The notes beneath the pieces are model-generated. The model ran no database searches and was not told the DNA's origin. It was given only the letters and a program-made list of their open reading frames with translations. Positions 44,301 to 54,146 of a DNA stretch of 62,718 bases are shown here, piece by piece (the first letter of the stretch is position 1; each line of letters begins with the position of its first letter). The translations under genes were made by a program, and so were the position numbers. Origin of the DNA: Saprospiraceae bacterium (GTDB lineage: Bacteria > Bacteroidota > Bacteroidia > Chitinophagales > Saprospiraceae); NCBI GenBank assembly GCA_016719855.1, contig JADJYH010000045.1, forward strand, positions 1 through 62,718, in the 5' to 3' direction.

Positions 44301-47300
44301 GCGCTGCTCAACTGGTCGCTCGACATCTGTGGCCTCGTGGCCTCACCGTCGGCGGTTTTGTTGAAAAATGACGTGCTCACCGTGCCGCAGGGGCAGAGCG
44401 AAATCGTCAGCCAAACCTACCTGCAAGGGCAGGGCACCCCTGCCAACGAGGTTGTCTTCACGCTGCTCAGCCTGCCCGTCAACGGCAACCTGATACTCGG
44501 CATTGACGTCCCTGTTGTGGGCACGACGTTTACCCAGGCCGATATTGACGCTGGCCTGCTCACCTACCAGCACGACGGCAGCATGACCACCACCGACGAG
44601 TTTGAATTCGACATGACCGACAACGTTGGCAGTTGGCTCCATGCGCAGTTTTTCACATCAACATCATCCAAAACACGCTGGCGGCTACCGCCGTAATCAC
44701 GCAGTCCATCAGTTGTTTTGGGGAAAACGATGGCGAGTTAACCGTGACAGCCAGCGGCGGCAGCGCCCCGCTGGAGTACAGTTTGAACGGTGGCGCTTTC
44801 CAAATGGGCAACGTGTTCAGCGGCCTCGCCCCCGGCGACTACACCGTCGAGGTGATGGACACCGACGGCTTCACCATCACCACCAGCAGCCTGGCCATCA
44901 GTAGCCCGACTGCCGTTTCGGCCACGGCCAGCGTCAACACAGACCAAATCACCGCGACGGCCAGTGGTGGTACGGGTAGCTTGGAGTACAGCATCGGAGG
45001 GGCGTTCCAGTCTAGCAACGCCTTCGGTGGCCTGGCCAACGGCACGTACACCGTCACCGTGATGGATACCAACGGATGCACCGCCACCACCACGGCGACC
45101 GTCGCCGTGAACACGCTCGTCGTCTCGGCCAGCGTGACCAACGGCATCAGTTGTTTTGACGAAAACGACGGCGAAATCACCGTCACGGTCAGCGGTGGCA
45201 GCACCCCGTTCGAGTACAGCCTCAATGGCGGCGCATTCCAAAATAGCAACATTTTCACAAACCTCGGCCCCGGCAGCTACACCGTAGAAGTGATGGATGC
45301 CGACGGCTTCACCCAAACCACCACCGCCGTCAACCTCTCCAACCCGGCACAACTCATCGCCTCCGCTACCGACAACGCCAACAGCATCACCGTGACGGCC
45401 AGCGGCGGCACGGGCAGCTTGCAGTACAGCCTGAACGGCGGTGCGTTCCAAGCCAGCAACATTTTCAACAATTTGGCGAACGGCACCTACACCATCACCG
45501 TGCAGGACGCCAACGGCTGCACGGCCACGGCCACGGCCACCGTTTTCACCAACAACGTAGTCGTGTCGGGAAGCGTCACGCAGGCAGTCAGTTGCTTTGG
45601 GGAAAATGACGGCCAAATCACGGCCAGTGCTTCCGGTGGAATGGCTCCATACACGTACAGCCTGAACGGCGGGGCGTTCCAAAGCAGCAACATCTTCTCG
45701 AACCTCGCCGCAGGCAGCTACACCGTCACCACGATGGACGGCGATGGTTTGACGCAAACCAGTTCGGCCATCGTTTTGGCGGCTCCGCCGCAAATCACGG
45801 GGTCGGCCACGGCCACGGGCTACACCGTGACGGTGACGGCGAGCGGCGGCATGGGCAGCTTGCAGTACAGCCTCGACGGCGGGGCGTTCCAGCCTGGGGG
45901 CAGCTTCTTCCCCGTTTCCAGCGGCGCTCACAGCATCACCGTGCGGGACGCCAACGGCTGCGAAACGACCCTCAGCGTGACCGTGACCGTGGCTACGTTG
46001 ACCGTTTCCGGCAGCATTTTCCAACCCATCAACTGCCCCGGCGGGTCGGATGGCCAAATCATGGCGGTGGGCACGGGCGGTGTCCCAGCCTACCAGTACA
46101 GCCTGAACGGTGGGGCTTTCCAGGGCAGTGTAAACTTCCCCAACCTTGCCGCAGGCACCTACACATTGACGATAAAGGACAGTGGCGGCTTCACCGTTTC
46201 ATCGTCCACCATCACACTGACTGCACCACCTGCACTGGTGGTGAACACCAGTTCCATTGGGCCTACGGTGACAGTAGCGGCCAGCGGCGGCACAGCGCCC
46301 TACCAGTACCAACTGGACGGCGGAGCGCTCCAGACCTCCAACATTTTCAGTGGTGTGGCCAACGGTACGCACAGCATCACGGTGGTGGACGCCCATGGGT
46401 GCGAGCAGACGGCCAGCGCCTTCGTTGGCGGTACGCCGCCCAATATTTTCGTCTCTATTTCGCAGCCTGTGAGCTGCCACGGCGAGGCGGATGCAGTCAT
46501 CACCGTGACCGCCAGCGGCGGCAATCCGCCGTACACGTACAGCCTGAACGGCGGGGCGTTCCAATCCAGCAACACCTTCACCGGACTCCCGGCAGGCACC
46601 TATTCCGTGACAGCGATGGGCGCTGATGGCGGCATGACGACCGCCCCGAACATCGTCATCACCGACCCACCGGTGCTTGGCGTTTCGGCCACGGCTTTCG
46701 GCCTGACCATCACAGCCAACGGCAGCGGCGGTACGGGAGATTACGAGTACAGCCTCGACGGGGTGAGCTTTGATAACGACAACGAACTGGAGGCGAACGG
46801 CAACGGCAACTACACCGTCACCATCATGGACGAGCATGGCTGTACGGCGACAACGACCGTGAACGTGAACGCCGTCGTGGGCATCAACATCAACCTGGTC
46901 GCCGTCAGTTGCTTCGGTGAATCGGACGGCCAAATCACAATCGCTGGCGTGACGGGCGGCACTGCGCCTTACCAGTATTCGCTGAACGGCGGAGCATTTT
47001 CTTCGCAAACAACCTACTCGAACCTTGCCCCCGGCGACTACACCGTGCGGGTGAAAGATTCAACAGGCTTCGAGTTCGAAGCGCCGTCCATCTTGGTGCC
47101 GGAGGCAAATGCGCTGCAAGCTAACTTGCAATTGGCGCTGAACAACCTGACCATCATGGCCAGTGGTGGCACGGGGCAGTTGACTTACTCGGTTGACGGT
47201 GGGACCACTTTCCAGACCAGCAACGTCTTCAACAACTTGCCGCTTGGCACCTATCAAGTGGTGGTGATGGACGAAAACGGCTGCACCTTCGAAGGACAGG

Positions 47301-47593
47301 TCATCGTGGACATGAGCGCCACGGACGAGCAATTGGGCAGCCTCCTGTTCGAGGTGCTGCCGAACCCGAGCGATGGGCTTTTCACTTTAAAAATGGATTT
47401 GCCGACTTTTACCAGCCTTGATTTGACGGTGTTCGATGTGGTGGGCAGGCAGGTTTTCGCTTCGCAAATGGAGGCAGTTGGCGCTGTTCAGCAGCCGCTC
47501 GATTTGCGAGAGCTTGCCAGTGGAGCTTACTTGCTACGGGTGAGCAATGGCGAACAGTGGGGCATTAAAAAACTGGTCATTTTGGGGCAATAA
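41334..47593 (+). CDS. Giant secreted M12B-like metalloprotease with P domain, SprB repeats and T9SS sorting domain (frameshifted)
   Basis: Four overlapping frames form one gene. Part 1 has a signal peptide (MKKVLSTFLMASLAVCLFAQ), a prodomain and a reprolysin-type catalytic domain with HEMGHQFGGNH (His341, 345, 351). Part 2 holds Ig-like strands (FKIEIATVPSFTLQTTPSTA). Part 3 contains a proprotein-convertase P domain (MNIDHSYVGDLSAELTSPQG; GNWSLKITDSYDDDGG) and a CSPG-like stretch. Part 4 has twelve SprB repeats in six A-B pairs (SCFGENDG and ASGGTGSLQYSLNGGAF types) and a T9SS sorting domain (VLPNPSDGLFTLKMDL to KKLVILGQ). Junctions lie near 43131 (one C lost), 43590-43600 (one extra base) and 44651 (one G lost). 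Correcting them gives 2086 aa and a whole number of codons. It is a surface or secreted protease, perhaps adhesive through the SprB part. Confidence 0.9.
41884..41918 (+). repeat. In-frame short-word repeat (word AATCCGC)
   Basis: AATCC-AC-AATCCGC-AATCGC-AAATCCGC-AATCC lies inside the protease gene and encodes NPQSAIANPQS between prodomain and catalytic domain. The wording resembles the intergenic repeat at 51180-51215. Confidence 0.7.
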
Positions 47594-47699
47594 CGTAAAA
47601 CGTCGGCAGGACTTTGACCCCCGTCCATTGATTGCAGAATAGCGCTTTGAGGACATACCTGACCTCGGGGTCAGCTATTTGGGGCATAAAACCCCTACC

Positions 47700-49932
47700 C
47701 TAATCCCCCACCCGCCGCATCCTAAAATCTAGTGTCCCAAATCCTCCACCTTCAAAATGCTCCACCTCCAGCTTGTGTTTGCCGCCGAGGCGAACCCGCA
47801 CCTCGTCCACGGCTGGCTCGTGGATATCCCAGTGGTCAATCAGCATTTTCCCGTCCAAGAATAGTTTCACCCCATCGTCGCTGGTCAATTCGATGACGTA
47901 CTCGCCCGGCTCAATGTCGAACGAGGTTTCGGCGAAGGTGGCAAATTTGTCTTCGTTCACGCCTTCAGCGGGGCTGCCCCACCAGGCGAAGTATAAGTCG
48001 TTGACGTTTTTAGTGGCCTCCGGCGATGCGGTTTTTAGGTTTTTGAAGGCTTCGTAATGCGTGAGCGGGTCGGCGGCTTCCTCGTAATTGTACCAGCGCA
48101 CCTGCCAGTCGAGCTTTTTTTCAAAGCGCTCGAAACGGAATGGGAACGGTCTGCCTCTTTTGTTGAAATGCCCGAACTGGTCGGTAAATGCTTGGCCAAT
48201 GAATTCAAAATCGAGCGCCAGTGCCTCGGCTCCAGGATTTTTAGTGGCGACAACGGTGACCGGAAAACTGCCAGTTTTCTGGTTCAGCCCACTCCAGCCA
48301 GCGCCATTCACTATTTTCCAGTTGCCCTCCGGCGGGCCGAGCAGCAGGAACGTGTATTGGTCGCCCTCGATGTTGCGGAGCCAAACGGTCGGGTACTCGA
48401 AATTGAATGGCCCCCATTCGTTCATCAGGATGTAGTGGCGGCCACGCAGTTGCCCTTCGGGCAATACGGTTTCCATGCCGTCGGGTAGCTTGGCCACTGC
48501 GTGGCGCTGCACTTCGCCGCTCACCACATACGGCGCCTGCAATTGCTTCACTATCGGATTCATGTTCTTGAACCCCTCCGCATCGTGCCAGCCCTTGTCG
48601 CCCACGATTTGATTTTTCACCAAGTAAAATTCCTCGTTCGGCTTCTCGGCCACCAGCAGTTTTTCAAAGCCAACGAACTGGTTGTCGTCATTGATGGCCA
48701 GCTTGCGGGAGGCGCTGATTTTCAAGGGGTTGCGCACGTTCTCGAAGCGATTTTTGCCAATTTGGTAGTCACGGCTGCGGGTATCCCGATGTTGGGCATA
48801 GCCCCAATCGGCAGGTTGGCTGGCCCTCGCCCAAAGCTGTATGCCCACCGAGTCGTTGAGGAACTGGTTGCCGATGATGGCGTTCTCCTGCCCATGCTCG
48901 ATGGCGATGCCCGTGCGGCAATTTTCGATGTGGTTGCCCAGCATCAGCGACCCAAAACTGTAACCGCCCCAGATGCCGTAGGTGCATTCGTCGAGGCGGT
49001 TGTCGACGATTTTGGTACGGCTGAAAGTCACCTCCACGCCGTTGGTGGGGGGCATGGGAAAAGTCGTTTTTGAAGAGCAAATTGTCGTTGCAGCCGCCCT
49101 CCCCGTGTCCATTGTCGTCTGCCCCGCCCAGAGGAAAAACCCATCGCCGGAGTGCGTTGCCGAGTTGTAGGCGAAGACGTTTTCGCTACTCTGTTCGTAC
49201 ACGAGGATGCCAGCCGAGTCCTGTCCACGCTGGTAAAAGCCGTGGGAGTAGCCCCGCACGTTCCAGTCCAATTGGTTGTGCATCAGGCGGTTGCGGCTGC
49301 TGCGGTACATGCCGACTCCCAGGCCGGAATTGAAATTGAATTTGTTGTTGTAAAAAGACCGTCGTTGCAACCGGTGAGCAGCAGGCCGTTCATGCCCTGT
49401 GTGGCGGTGCAGCCCCGCACGAGGGCGTTGTTGCAGTTTTTGAGGTAAATGGCCGCCCGTAGCGCAGCCATTCGTCCTTGTCATTTTGGTGGTAACTGAG
49501 CCAGTCGCTGAAGTCCTCTCGCTCCCGGATGCTGCGGAGGCGAGGCCGCCAGTTGTAGCTGAGGTCGCAGTCGAGGAGGCGAAGGCTGTCCACGCCCTCG
49601 GCGAAAATGGCGACCTTGAAGCCCCGCAGAGTGGCGTTTTTCAGCGTGATGTTTTTCCCTTTGATGACGATGCCAGTGCCACTGAACTGGTCGGGCGAGT
49701 CCTTGCCGGAGCCGCCATCAAGCACCGCCCCAGCGAAGTCCACGGTGATGTTTTCGCCCTCGATGGTGAGAGCGGGGTGTAGGCTGTCGGGGGCACTCAG
49801 CAGAAAGCTATCCTTTTTAAATGTTGTTGACTCCGAAATGGTCATGCCTTGCGTGGGCAACAGTCCTTTCTGGCTTTTACAGGCGGCCAAGCTCAATATG
49901 CAGTACAGAAAAACGAAACTTTGTTTTTTCAT
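47700..49932 (-). CDS. Lipoprotein with parallel beta-helix and C-terminal PA14 domain (frameshifted)
   Basis: The start at 49932 (MKKQSFVFLYCILSLAAC) is a lipoprotein signal. The next 500 residues are right-handed beta-helix repeats of NosD type (GIVIKGKNITLKNATLRGFK; YLKNCNNALVRGC; GNHIENCRTGIAIEHGQENA), a fold common in polysaccharide-active proteins. The last 130 residues are a PA14-like domain (FDIEPGEYVIELTSDDGVKL then FLDGKMLIDHW), which often binds sugars. The reading frame changes near 49460 and 49360. Two further offsetting shifts occur at CCCC (49101-49104) and GGGGGG (49047-49052), where the missing text CNDNLLFKNDFSHAP is found in the other frame. All fit single-base homopolymer errors. 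The protein probably acts on envelope or dietary polysaccharide. No partner genes are adjacent. Confidence 0.82.
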
Positions 49933-50067
49933 GGCGAAAAATTTTGGCGACAAGTTAGGGGATGTTTGGGATTTGGTGTACAAGCGGGGATTTTACAAAC
50001 TGCTGGGAAAACAGCGGGTGTTCGACGATTTTCCCGTCCTTTGCGCCAGCAAAAAATGCTGCACAAA

Positions 50068-50874
50068 ATGCTGAAACAAATTACAAGTCCACAAAACCCG
50101 CTGATAAAAAACATCGCCGTGCTCGGTGCCAAGGCCCGTGACCGCCGGGAGCAGGGGCTGTTCGTGGCCGAAGGACTGCGGGAAGTGGAACTGGCACTGC
50201 GCAGCGGCTTCGTAGCAGAAGTGGTGTTGTTCGAGGAGGCCGTCACGCCGTTTTCCACCATTGAAAAATTGCTGAAAAATGCCGCCAGCCAACCAGCGGA
50301 GCTAATTGCCACGAACGCTCAAGTCTTTGAAAAAATCGCCTACCGCACCGGCGTGCCCAACGTGGTGGCGGTTTTCAAAATGAAAAACGTCACACTCGAA
50401 GACTTGCAGCTTTCCGAAAACCCGTTGCTGCTCATCATGGAAAGCATGGAAAAACCTGGCAACCTCGGTGCCATGCTCCGCACCGCCGACGCTGCTGGAG
50501 TGGACGCCGTGTTGGTCTGCGACCCGCACACCGACATCTCCAACCCGAACGCTATCCGTGCGAGTTTGGGGGCAATTTTCACGGTGCCGGTGGTGGCGCT
50601 GTCGTCGGAAGCGGCAGTCTCTTTTTTGCACAGCAACAACATAAAAATCATGGCGACCTGGCTGGAGGCTGCCAACTCGCTGTATGCCACCGATTTGCGC
50701 CAGCCGCTCGCCTTCGTGCTGGGTGCTGAGGCCACTGGCATCTCGAAGTTTTGGGTAGAGCAAGCCGACGAGCGCGTCATCATCCCCATGTCCGGGCAGG
50801 TGGACTCGCTGAACGTGTCGGCCTCGGCGGCCATCGTGCTGTTCGAGGCAGTGAGGCAGAGCAGAGAGGTATGA
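50068..50874 (+). CDS. TrmH/SpoU-family RNA 2'-O-methyltransferase
   Basis: This SPOUT-class enzyme methylates a ribose in tRNA or rRNA using S-adenosylmethionine. The three family motifs are present: LLIMESMEKPGNLGAMLRTA (motif 1, with Asn and Arg), FVLGAEATGIS (motif 2) and IPMSGQVDSLNVSASAAIVL (motif 3, forming the trefoil knot). A substrate-binding N-terminal domain (ITSPQNPLIKNIAVLGAKAR) precedes them. I start at 50068 (268 aa); an ATG at 50056 is equally possible, while the longer frame from 49849 overlaps the lipoprotein gene on the other strand. The last codons and the TGA lie inside the first units of a GAGGTAT repeat, so the C-terminus is made by the repeat. Confidence 0.9.
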   Translation: MLKQITSPQNPLIKNIAVLGAKARDRREQGLFVAEGLREVELALRSGFVAEVVLFEEAVTPFSTIEKLLKNAASQPAELIATNAQVFEKIAYRTGVPNVVAVFKMKNVTLEDLQLSENPLLLIMESMEKPGNLGAMLRTADAAGVDAVLVCDPHTDISNPNAIRASLGAIFTVPVVALSSEAAVSFLHSNNIKIMATWLEAANSLYATDLRQPLAFVLGAEATGISKFWVEQADERVIIPMSGQVDSLNVSASAAIVLFEAVRQSREV

Positions 50875-50938
50875 GGTATGAGGTATGAGGTATGAGGTAT
50901 GGCTTGTCTTCCACATACCTCCATACCTCATACCTCTC
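50866..50938. repeat. Short-word inverted repeat (word GAGGTAT)
   Basis: Five exact tandem copies of GAGGTAT (50866-50900) face the inverse words ATACCTC (three copies, about 50914-50938). The first copies contain the last codons and the TGA of the methyltransferase gene. Confidence 0.9.
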
Positions 50939-51022
50939 CCTTCAACTTCTACTGTCATTTGCCAATCATCTACGCATTTGTACGGCTGGTATATCCCTTT
51001 TCCCAAATCCAATAAAGTCATC

Positions 51023-51112
51023 TACTTTCGTATCGTAAATAAATTTTTCTGTATTTCTTAGCGAATGAATGTAAATGGAGGACGCTGAAAGCAGTGTCCT
51101 CCATTTTTTTTT
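51023..51112 (+). ncRNA. Possible small RNA ending in a strong terminator
   Basis: In the 280-bp gap between the methyltransferase and riboflavin synthase genes there is a -7-like box TACTTTCG (51023-51030, one mismatch). About 40 bp later an 11-bp perfect stem follows, AAATGGAGGAC (51073-51083) with GTCCTCCATTT (51096-51106), and then T-rich sequence. This would give an RNA of about 75 nt. The simpler reading is that the hairpin is just the terminator of the upstream gene. Confidence 0.35.
51073..51112 (+). terminator. Strong intrinsic terminator
   Basis: An 11-bp perfect stem with a 12-nt loop and a run of nine T (51104-51112). It works on the plus strand only and lies 200 bp after the methyltransferase stop. 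Confidence 0.9.
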
Positions 51113-51148
51113 GCCCACTAAAGTCCAACTCCACACCGCCTGAGTTTA

Positions 51149-51156
51149 TAGCTTTG
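51149..51156 (+). promoter_or_regulatory. -7 box of riboflavin synthase gene
   Basis: TAGCTTTG matches TAnnTTTG, 63 nt before the ATG at 51220. No flavin riboswitch is visible in the short leader, which instead holds the AATCGTC word repeat. Confidence 0.4.
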
Positions 51157-51179
51157 TGACTTTCCACGATTCATCCTTT

Positions 51180-51215
51180 CGAATCGTCAATCGTCAATCC
51201 TCAAATCGTCAATCG
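51180..51215 (+). repeat. One-armed short-word repeat (word AATCGTC)
   Basis: AATCGTC occurs three times, with AATCCTC once, in tandem and ends 4 bp before the ribE start codon, where the ribosome must bind. No clear inverse arm is seen. Confidence 0.7.
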
Positions 51216-51219
51216 AAAC

Positions 51220-51837
51220 ATGTTCACCGGAATCATCGAAGCCTTCGGGCAAATAACCGCCATCGAGCGCACGGGCAGCAACGTCCACTTTACGGTTGCG
51301 TCGCCCATTTCTCACGAGCTGAAAATTGACCAAAGCGTAGCACACAACGGCGTCTGCCTGACGGTGGTGGCGCTTGGTGAGGGCACGCACCAAGTCACGG
51401 CCATTGACGAGACATTGCAACGAAGCAACCTCGGCCAGCTTCATGTCGGCGACCTCGTGAACCTTGAGCGGGCCATGCGTGCCAATGCCCGCCTCGACGG
51501 GCACCTCGTGCAGGGCCATGTTGACGTGACGGGAATTTGCACGGAGGTACAAACCCTCGATGGCAGTTGGGTTTTCAGCTTTGAGTACCCGTTCCAACCG
51601 GAATATTTATTGGTGGACAAAGGCTCCATCTGCGTGAACGGCGTGAGCCTGACGGTGGTGAAGCCGAGCATTGCCGAAGGCGACGTGGCCCATTTTTCGG
51701 TGGCCATCATACCCTTCACGTTTGAAAATACCAATTTTAAGCACCTGAAAAAAGGAGATAGCGTCAACCTCGAATTTGATGTGATTGGGAAATACGTAGC
51801 CCGGCACTTGGCGCTTTACATGCCGTTGGGAAGCTGA
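51220..51837 (+). CDS. ribE: Riboflavin synthase (alpha chain)
   Basis: Riboflavin synthase converts two molecules of dimethylribityllumazine to riboflavin. The 205 residues show the two internally repeated lumazine-binding domains. The first begins with MFTGIIEAFGQI and has NGVCLTVV and ARLDGHLVQGHVD. The second repeats these as VNGVSLTVV and LKKGDSVNLEFDVIGKYVAR. The N-terminal MFTGII and the two conserved C/S-LTVV motifs are diagnostic. It stands alone, not in a rib operon. Its last 22 bp overlap the end of the convergent DUF6268 gene. The leader carries a -7 box and the AATCGTC word repeat touching the start codon. Confidence 0.96.
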   Translation: MFTGIIEAFGQITAIERTGSNVHFTVASPISHELKIDQSVAHNGVCLTVVALGEGTHQVTAIDETLQRSNLGQLHVGDLVNLERAMRANARLDGHLVQGHVDVTGICTEVQTLDGSWVFSFEYPFQPEYLLVDKGSICVNGVSLTVVKPSIAEGDVAHFSVAIIPFTFENTNFKHLKKGDSVNLEFDVIGKYVARHLALYMPLGS

Positions 51838-52853
51838 ATGTTAGCCCTGTCAACGCACTGTTTGGGTGGCGAAATGAAAAAACTGATCACGCCGATGGCA
51901 CTGCCGGACGGCTTGAGGTCGTGCGTGAGTCTGCGGGGCAGGTCACGGGCGTCGGATTTGTTGTCGAAGGCGTAGCCCGCCTTGACCTGTAGCCAGGTCC
52001 ATCCGCTGAGCCGCTGGTAAAAAATGCCGACCACATCGAAGGAGGCACGGCGGAAGTGGTAAAGTTCATCCTTGGTCATGTTCACAGCCGTCGGCACTTT
52101 TACATTGAGCGCATAGTTTTGGCTGTTAAACTCGGTGCCAAACATGGCGAGCCGACTGTCACTGAAATTATAGCGGAGCTTCAAGCTGCTGGGCAGCACT
52201 GCCTCCACGCCCCAGTGGTCGTTGAAGGTTTGGTTGTAAAAACCGAAAGGCACGATGGACTTGCCACGGTATCCTTTGTTCAACAAGAGGCCCGCCCCAT
52301 ACTCCAGGTTATCCCGTTTTTTCACCCCAAATACGCCCGTTAGGCGGTACACGGCGTATCGGCTGTCCGTGGTAGCGAAGGCGCTGTAATCACCTTGCCA
52401 ATTAGCGCTCAACCGCATGGAGGTATAATATTTATGGTTAATTGGACGGAAAAAACTGGCGGAAATGCCTGTGTTTTTGAGGTCAGTTTCGTTGAGGTGC
52501 TTGAACAGTGGATAGTTGTCGGGGTCAATGTCGAGGAAGTGGTAGCGCTCCAGGGTGTGTTCAAGGCCGAGCATGACTTTCAGTTTGGGACTCGAAACCA
52601 GCGGGATTTTCAGGCGGGTCTCAAAGCGCTCGTTGCGGCGCACTTCCGTTGGTTTTTCGGCATTTGGCGACAGCATTTTGTAGTCGGGATTCAAGGCGTA
52701 GCTGAACGAAGCGCCCTTGCTCGGCGACTTGTTCACCACACCCGGCTGGCAGAGGAAAGGATTGCTTTCCAGTAGCACATTGTTAATGTTGACCTGGGCG
52801 GCCAGCACATTTGCCACCAACAAAAAAACGGAATGTAAAACTGCTTTTTTCAT
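51816..52853 (-). CDS. DUF6268-like outer-membrane beta-barrel protein
   Basis: This 345-residue protein has a signal peptide (MKKAVLHSVFLLVANVLAAQ). Amphipathic beta strands follow (TRLKIPLVSSPKLKVMLGLE; RLSANWQGDYSAF; VFGVKKRDNLEYGAGLLLNK; FDVVGIFYQRLSGWTWLQVK), with a conserved-looking KGYRGKSIVPFGFYNQTF turn. The layout is that of the DUF6268 family of Bacteroidota outer-membrane proteins, whose function is unknown. The 3' end overlaps the end of ribE by 22 bp on the opposite strand, and the tail CVDRANIQLPNGM is therefore probably a late extension. A weak promoter lies 140 nt upstream. Confidence 0.8.
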   Translation of the reverse strand: MKKAVLHSVFLLVANVLAAQVNINNVLLESNPFLCQPGVVNKSPSKGASFSYALNPDYKMLSPNAEKPTEVRRNERFETRLKIPLVSSPKLKVMLGLEHTLERYHFLDIDPDNYPLFKHLNETDLKNTGISASFFRPINHKYYTSMRLSANWQGDYSAFATTDSRYAVYRLTGVFGVKKRDNLEYGAGLLLNKGYRGKSIVPFGFYNQTFNDHWGVEAVLPSSLKLRYNFSDSRLAMFGTEFNSQNYALNVKVPTAVNMTKDELYHFRRASFDVVGIFYQRLSGWTWLQVKAGYAFDNKSDARDLPRRLTHDLKPSGSAIGVISFFISPPKQCVDRANIQLPNGM

Positions 52854-52990
52854 AACAAAAATGAATGTTCAAGGTATACAATACTCTCCCCAGGTCGAAT
52901 GACCAAAATCAAGGAGATGCTTTCAATAGGTCCCGGTTGTTTACTGGATTTTTTCGTGCTGGGTTTCCCCGTTTTGCTTGTGTGAGGAAA

Positions 52991-53023
52991 CAAAATTAGT
53001 GTAAGGATTTGAAGGGAGGGCAA
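52991..53023 (-). promoter_or_regulatory. Possible promoter of the DUF6268 gene
   Basis: Minus-strand TTG (53021-53023), a 22-nt spacer and TAATTTTG (52991-52998), 138 nt before the start. The rest of the 250-bp gap holds only the inverted repeat at 53027-53071. Confidence 0.35.
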
Positions 53024-53026
53024 TTA

Positions 53027-53071
53027 TTTCGCAAATGTCGGGAGGACAATATTTTGTGGCGATTTGCGAAA
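53027..53071. repeat. Perfect 10-bp inverted repeat
   Basis: TTTCGCAAAT (53027-53036) and ATTTGCGAAA (53062-53071) around a 25-nt loop, just before the possible DUF6268 promoter. It could be an operator or an end structure of the GNAT-gene transcript. Confidence 0.45.
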
Positions 53072-53106
53072 AGGGAATAACGATAATTGTGCCGTAAATG
53101 CAGGCA

Positions 53107-54080
53107 CTATTCAATCAACCAGCGGACGGGTTTAGGGAAAGTGTTTTTCTTTATCTGCAAATAAGGGACGGGGCGCGTACCAAAGCCCCGGAAGAAGTTC
53201 TCCACCGGCTCCAGCATCGAGCCTTCAAAGTCTATCACTTGACCTCTGGCCCCGCCGCCTCGATACTCTTCCAAATGGCGAGCGACATGCCACCCTGACT
53301 GCCAAGTTCGGCATCAAAGGCACTGAACAGGTGGATAATTTTGCGCTGGAACTGTTGGTAAACCAGCCCAGCGTGAAGCTTCCCACTTACGTCCCGAACC
53401 TCCAGCGCTGTTCCTGTTTTTTGCTGGCGCAATGCGTCCCAGAGCTTTTTCAAGAGCGCCTCGTCCAGCGGGTAGGCGCCTCGGTTGGCAGTCAGGCCGA
53501 TGATGGCTTCGATGTTTTCGACGGGCTGAACGGTCAGGCCAGTCTTCACCGCCTTATTAATATAGGTGCGGGTGCGCTCCTCGAAATTTTTGAACAAGAG
53601 CGACTTATCTTCTTGATTGTCAAGCCAGTATGAATAGCGGGAGTGCAGCTCATATCCCGCCCAGTGGAAGGGCAATGGGTAGTCGAATTCGGGCGCAAAT
53701 TTCAGGTTGAACACCTTGACCTCGCTTGGCATTGCCTCCACAATGGCCTTCACCAATCGCTTTTTTAGCGCCAACGTGAGGGTGGCGTTTTTCTTTTCGA
53801 TTTCACCAAAAAAAAGGCCGACGTACTGGCAGAGCGGCGGGTTGAACACGTAGTGAATGCCATGTTTTTTGGAAATTTTCAGGGGCAGGGCGGCGAGCAT
53901 CTTGCCCTTTTCCATCACGATGATGGCTTTCCAGCCGGGCCACACCACATCTAAATACCAAGTGCAGCCGTAGGGCGCAGCCTGTGGCGAGCGGGTGATG
54001 AAGGCGTTCCAAACCATGTCTTCGATTTGGCCCCGTTCAAGCAATTCGGTCGTATAGCCAGATTGTTGGATGGTTTCCAT
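53107..54080 (-). CDS. GNAT-family (FemAB-like) acetyltransferase (frameshifted)
   Basis: The main frame encodes a protein of the GNAT/FemAB-like type: WYLDVVWPGWKAIIVMEKGK and LPLKISKKHGIHYVFNPPLC near the start, FEERTRTYINKAVKTGL mid-way, and YQQFQRKIIHLFSAFDAELG in the acyl-CoA-binding region. It stops at 53235. One base earlier in frame, at CCCC (53250-53253), the expected end continues as VIDFEGSMLEPVENFFRGFG to KPVRWLIE and a TAG at 53107. The 974-bp span is one base short, so one lost G gives 324 aa. The DFEGSM motif is conserved in such acyltransferases, which supports the repair. The substrate is unknown. Confidence 0.82.
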
Positions 54081-54146
54081 GTCACCATTGAACTTTCCCG
54101 CAATGTTATTGCTTAAAGATTGTAACAGCCTGTTTTTTTATCGAAT

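Noticed and set aside
41334..44696. Separate genes for each part of the giant protease
   Set aside because: The pieces overlap, lack their own signal or start, and together give one domain order; single-base shifts explain the breaks.
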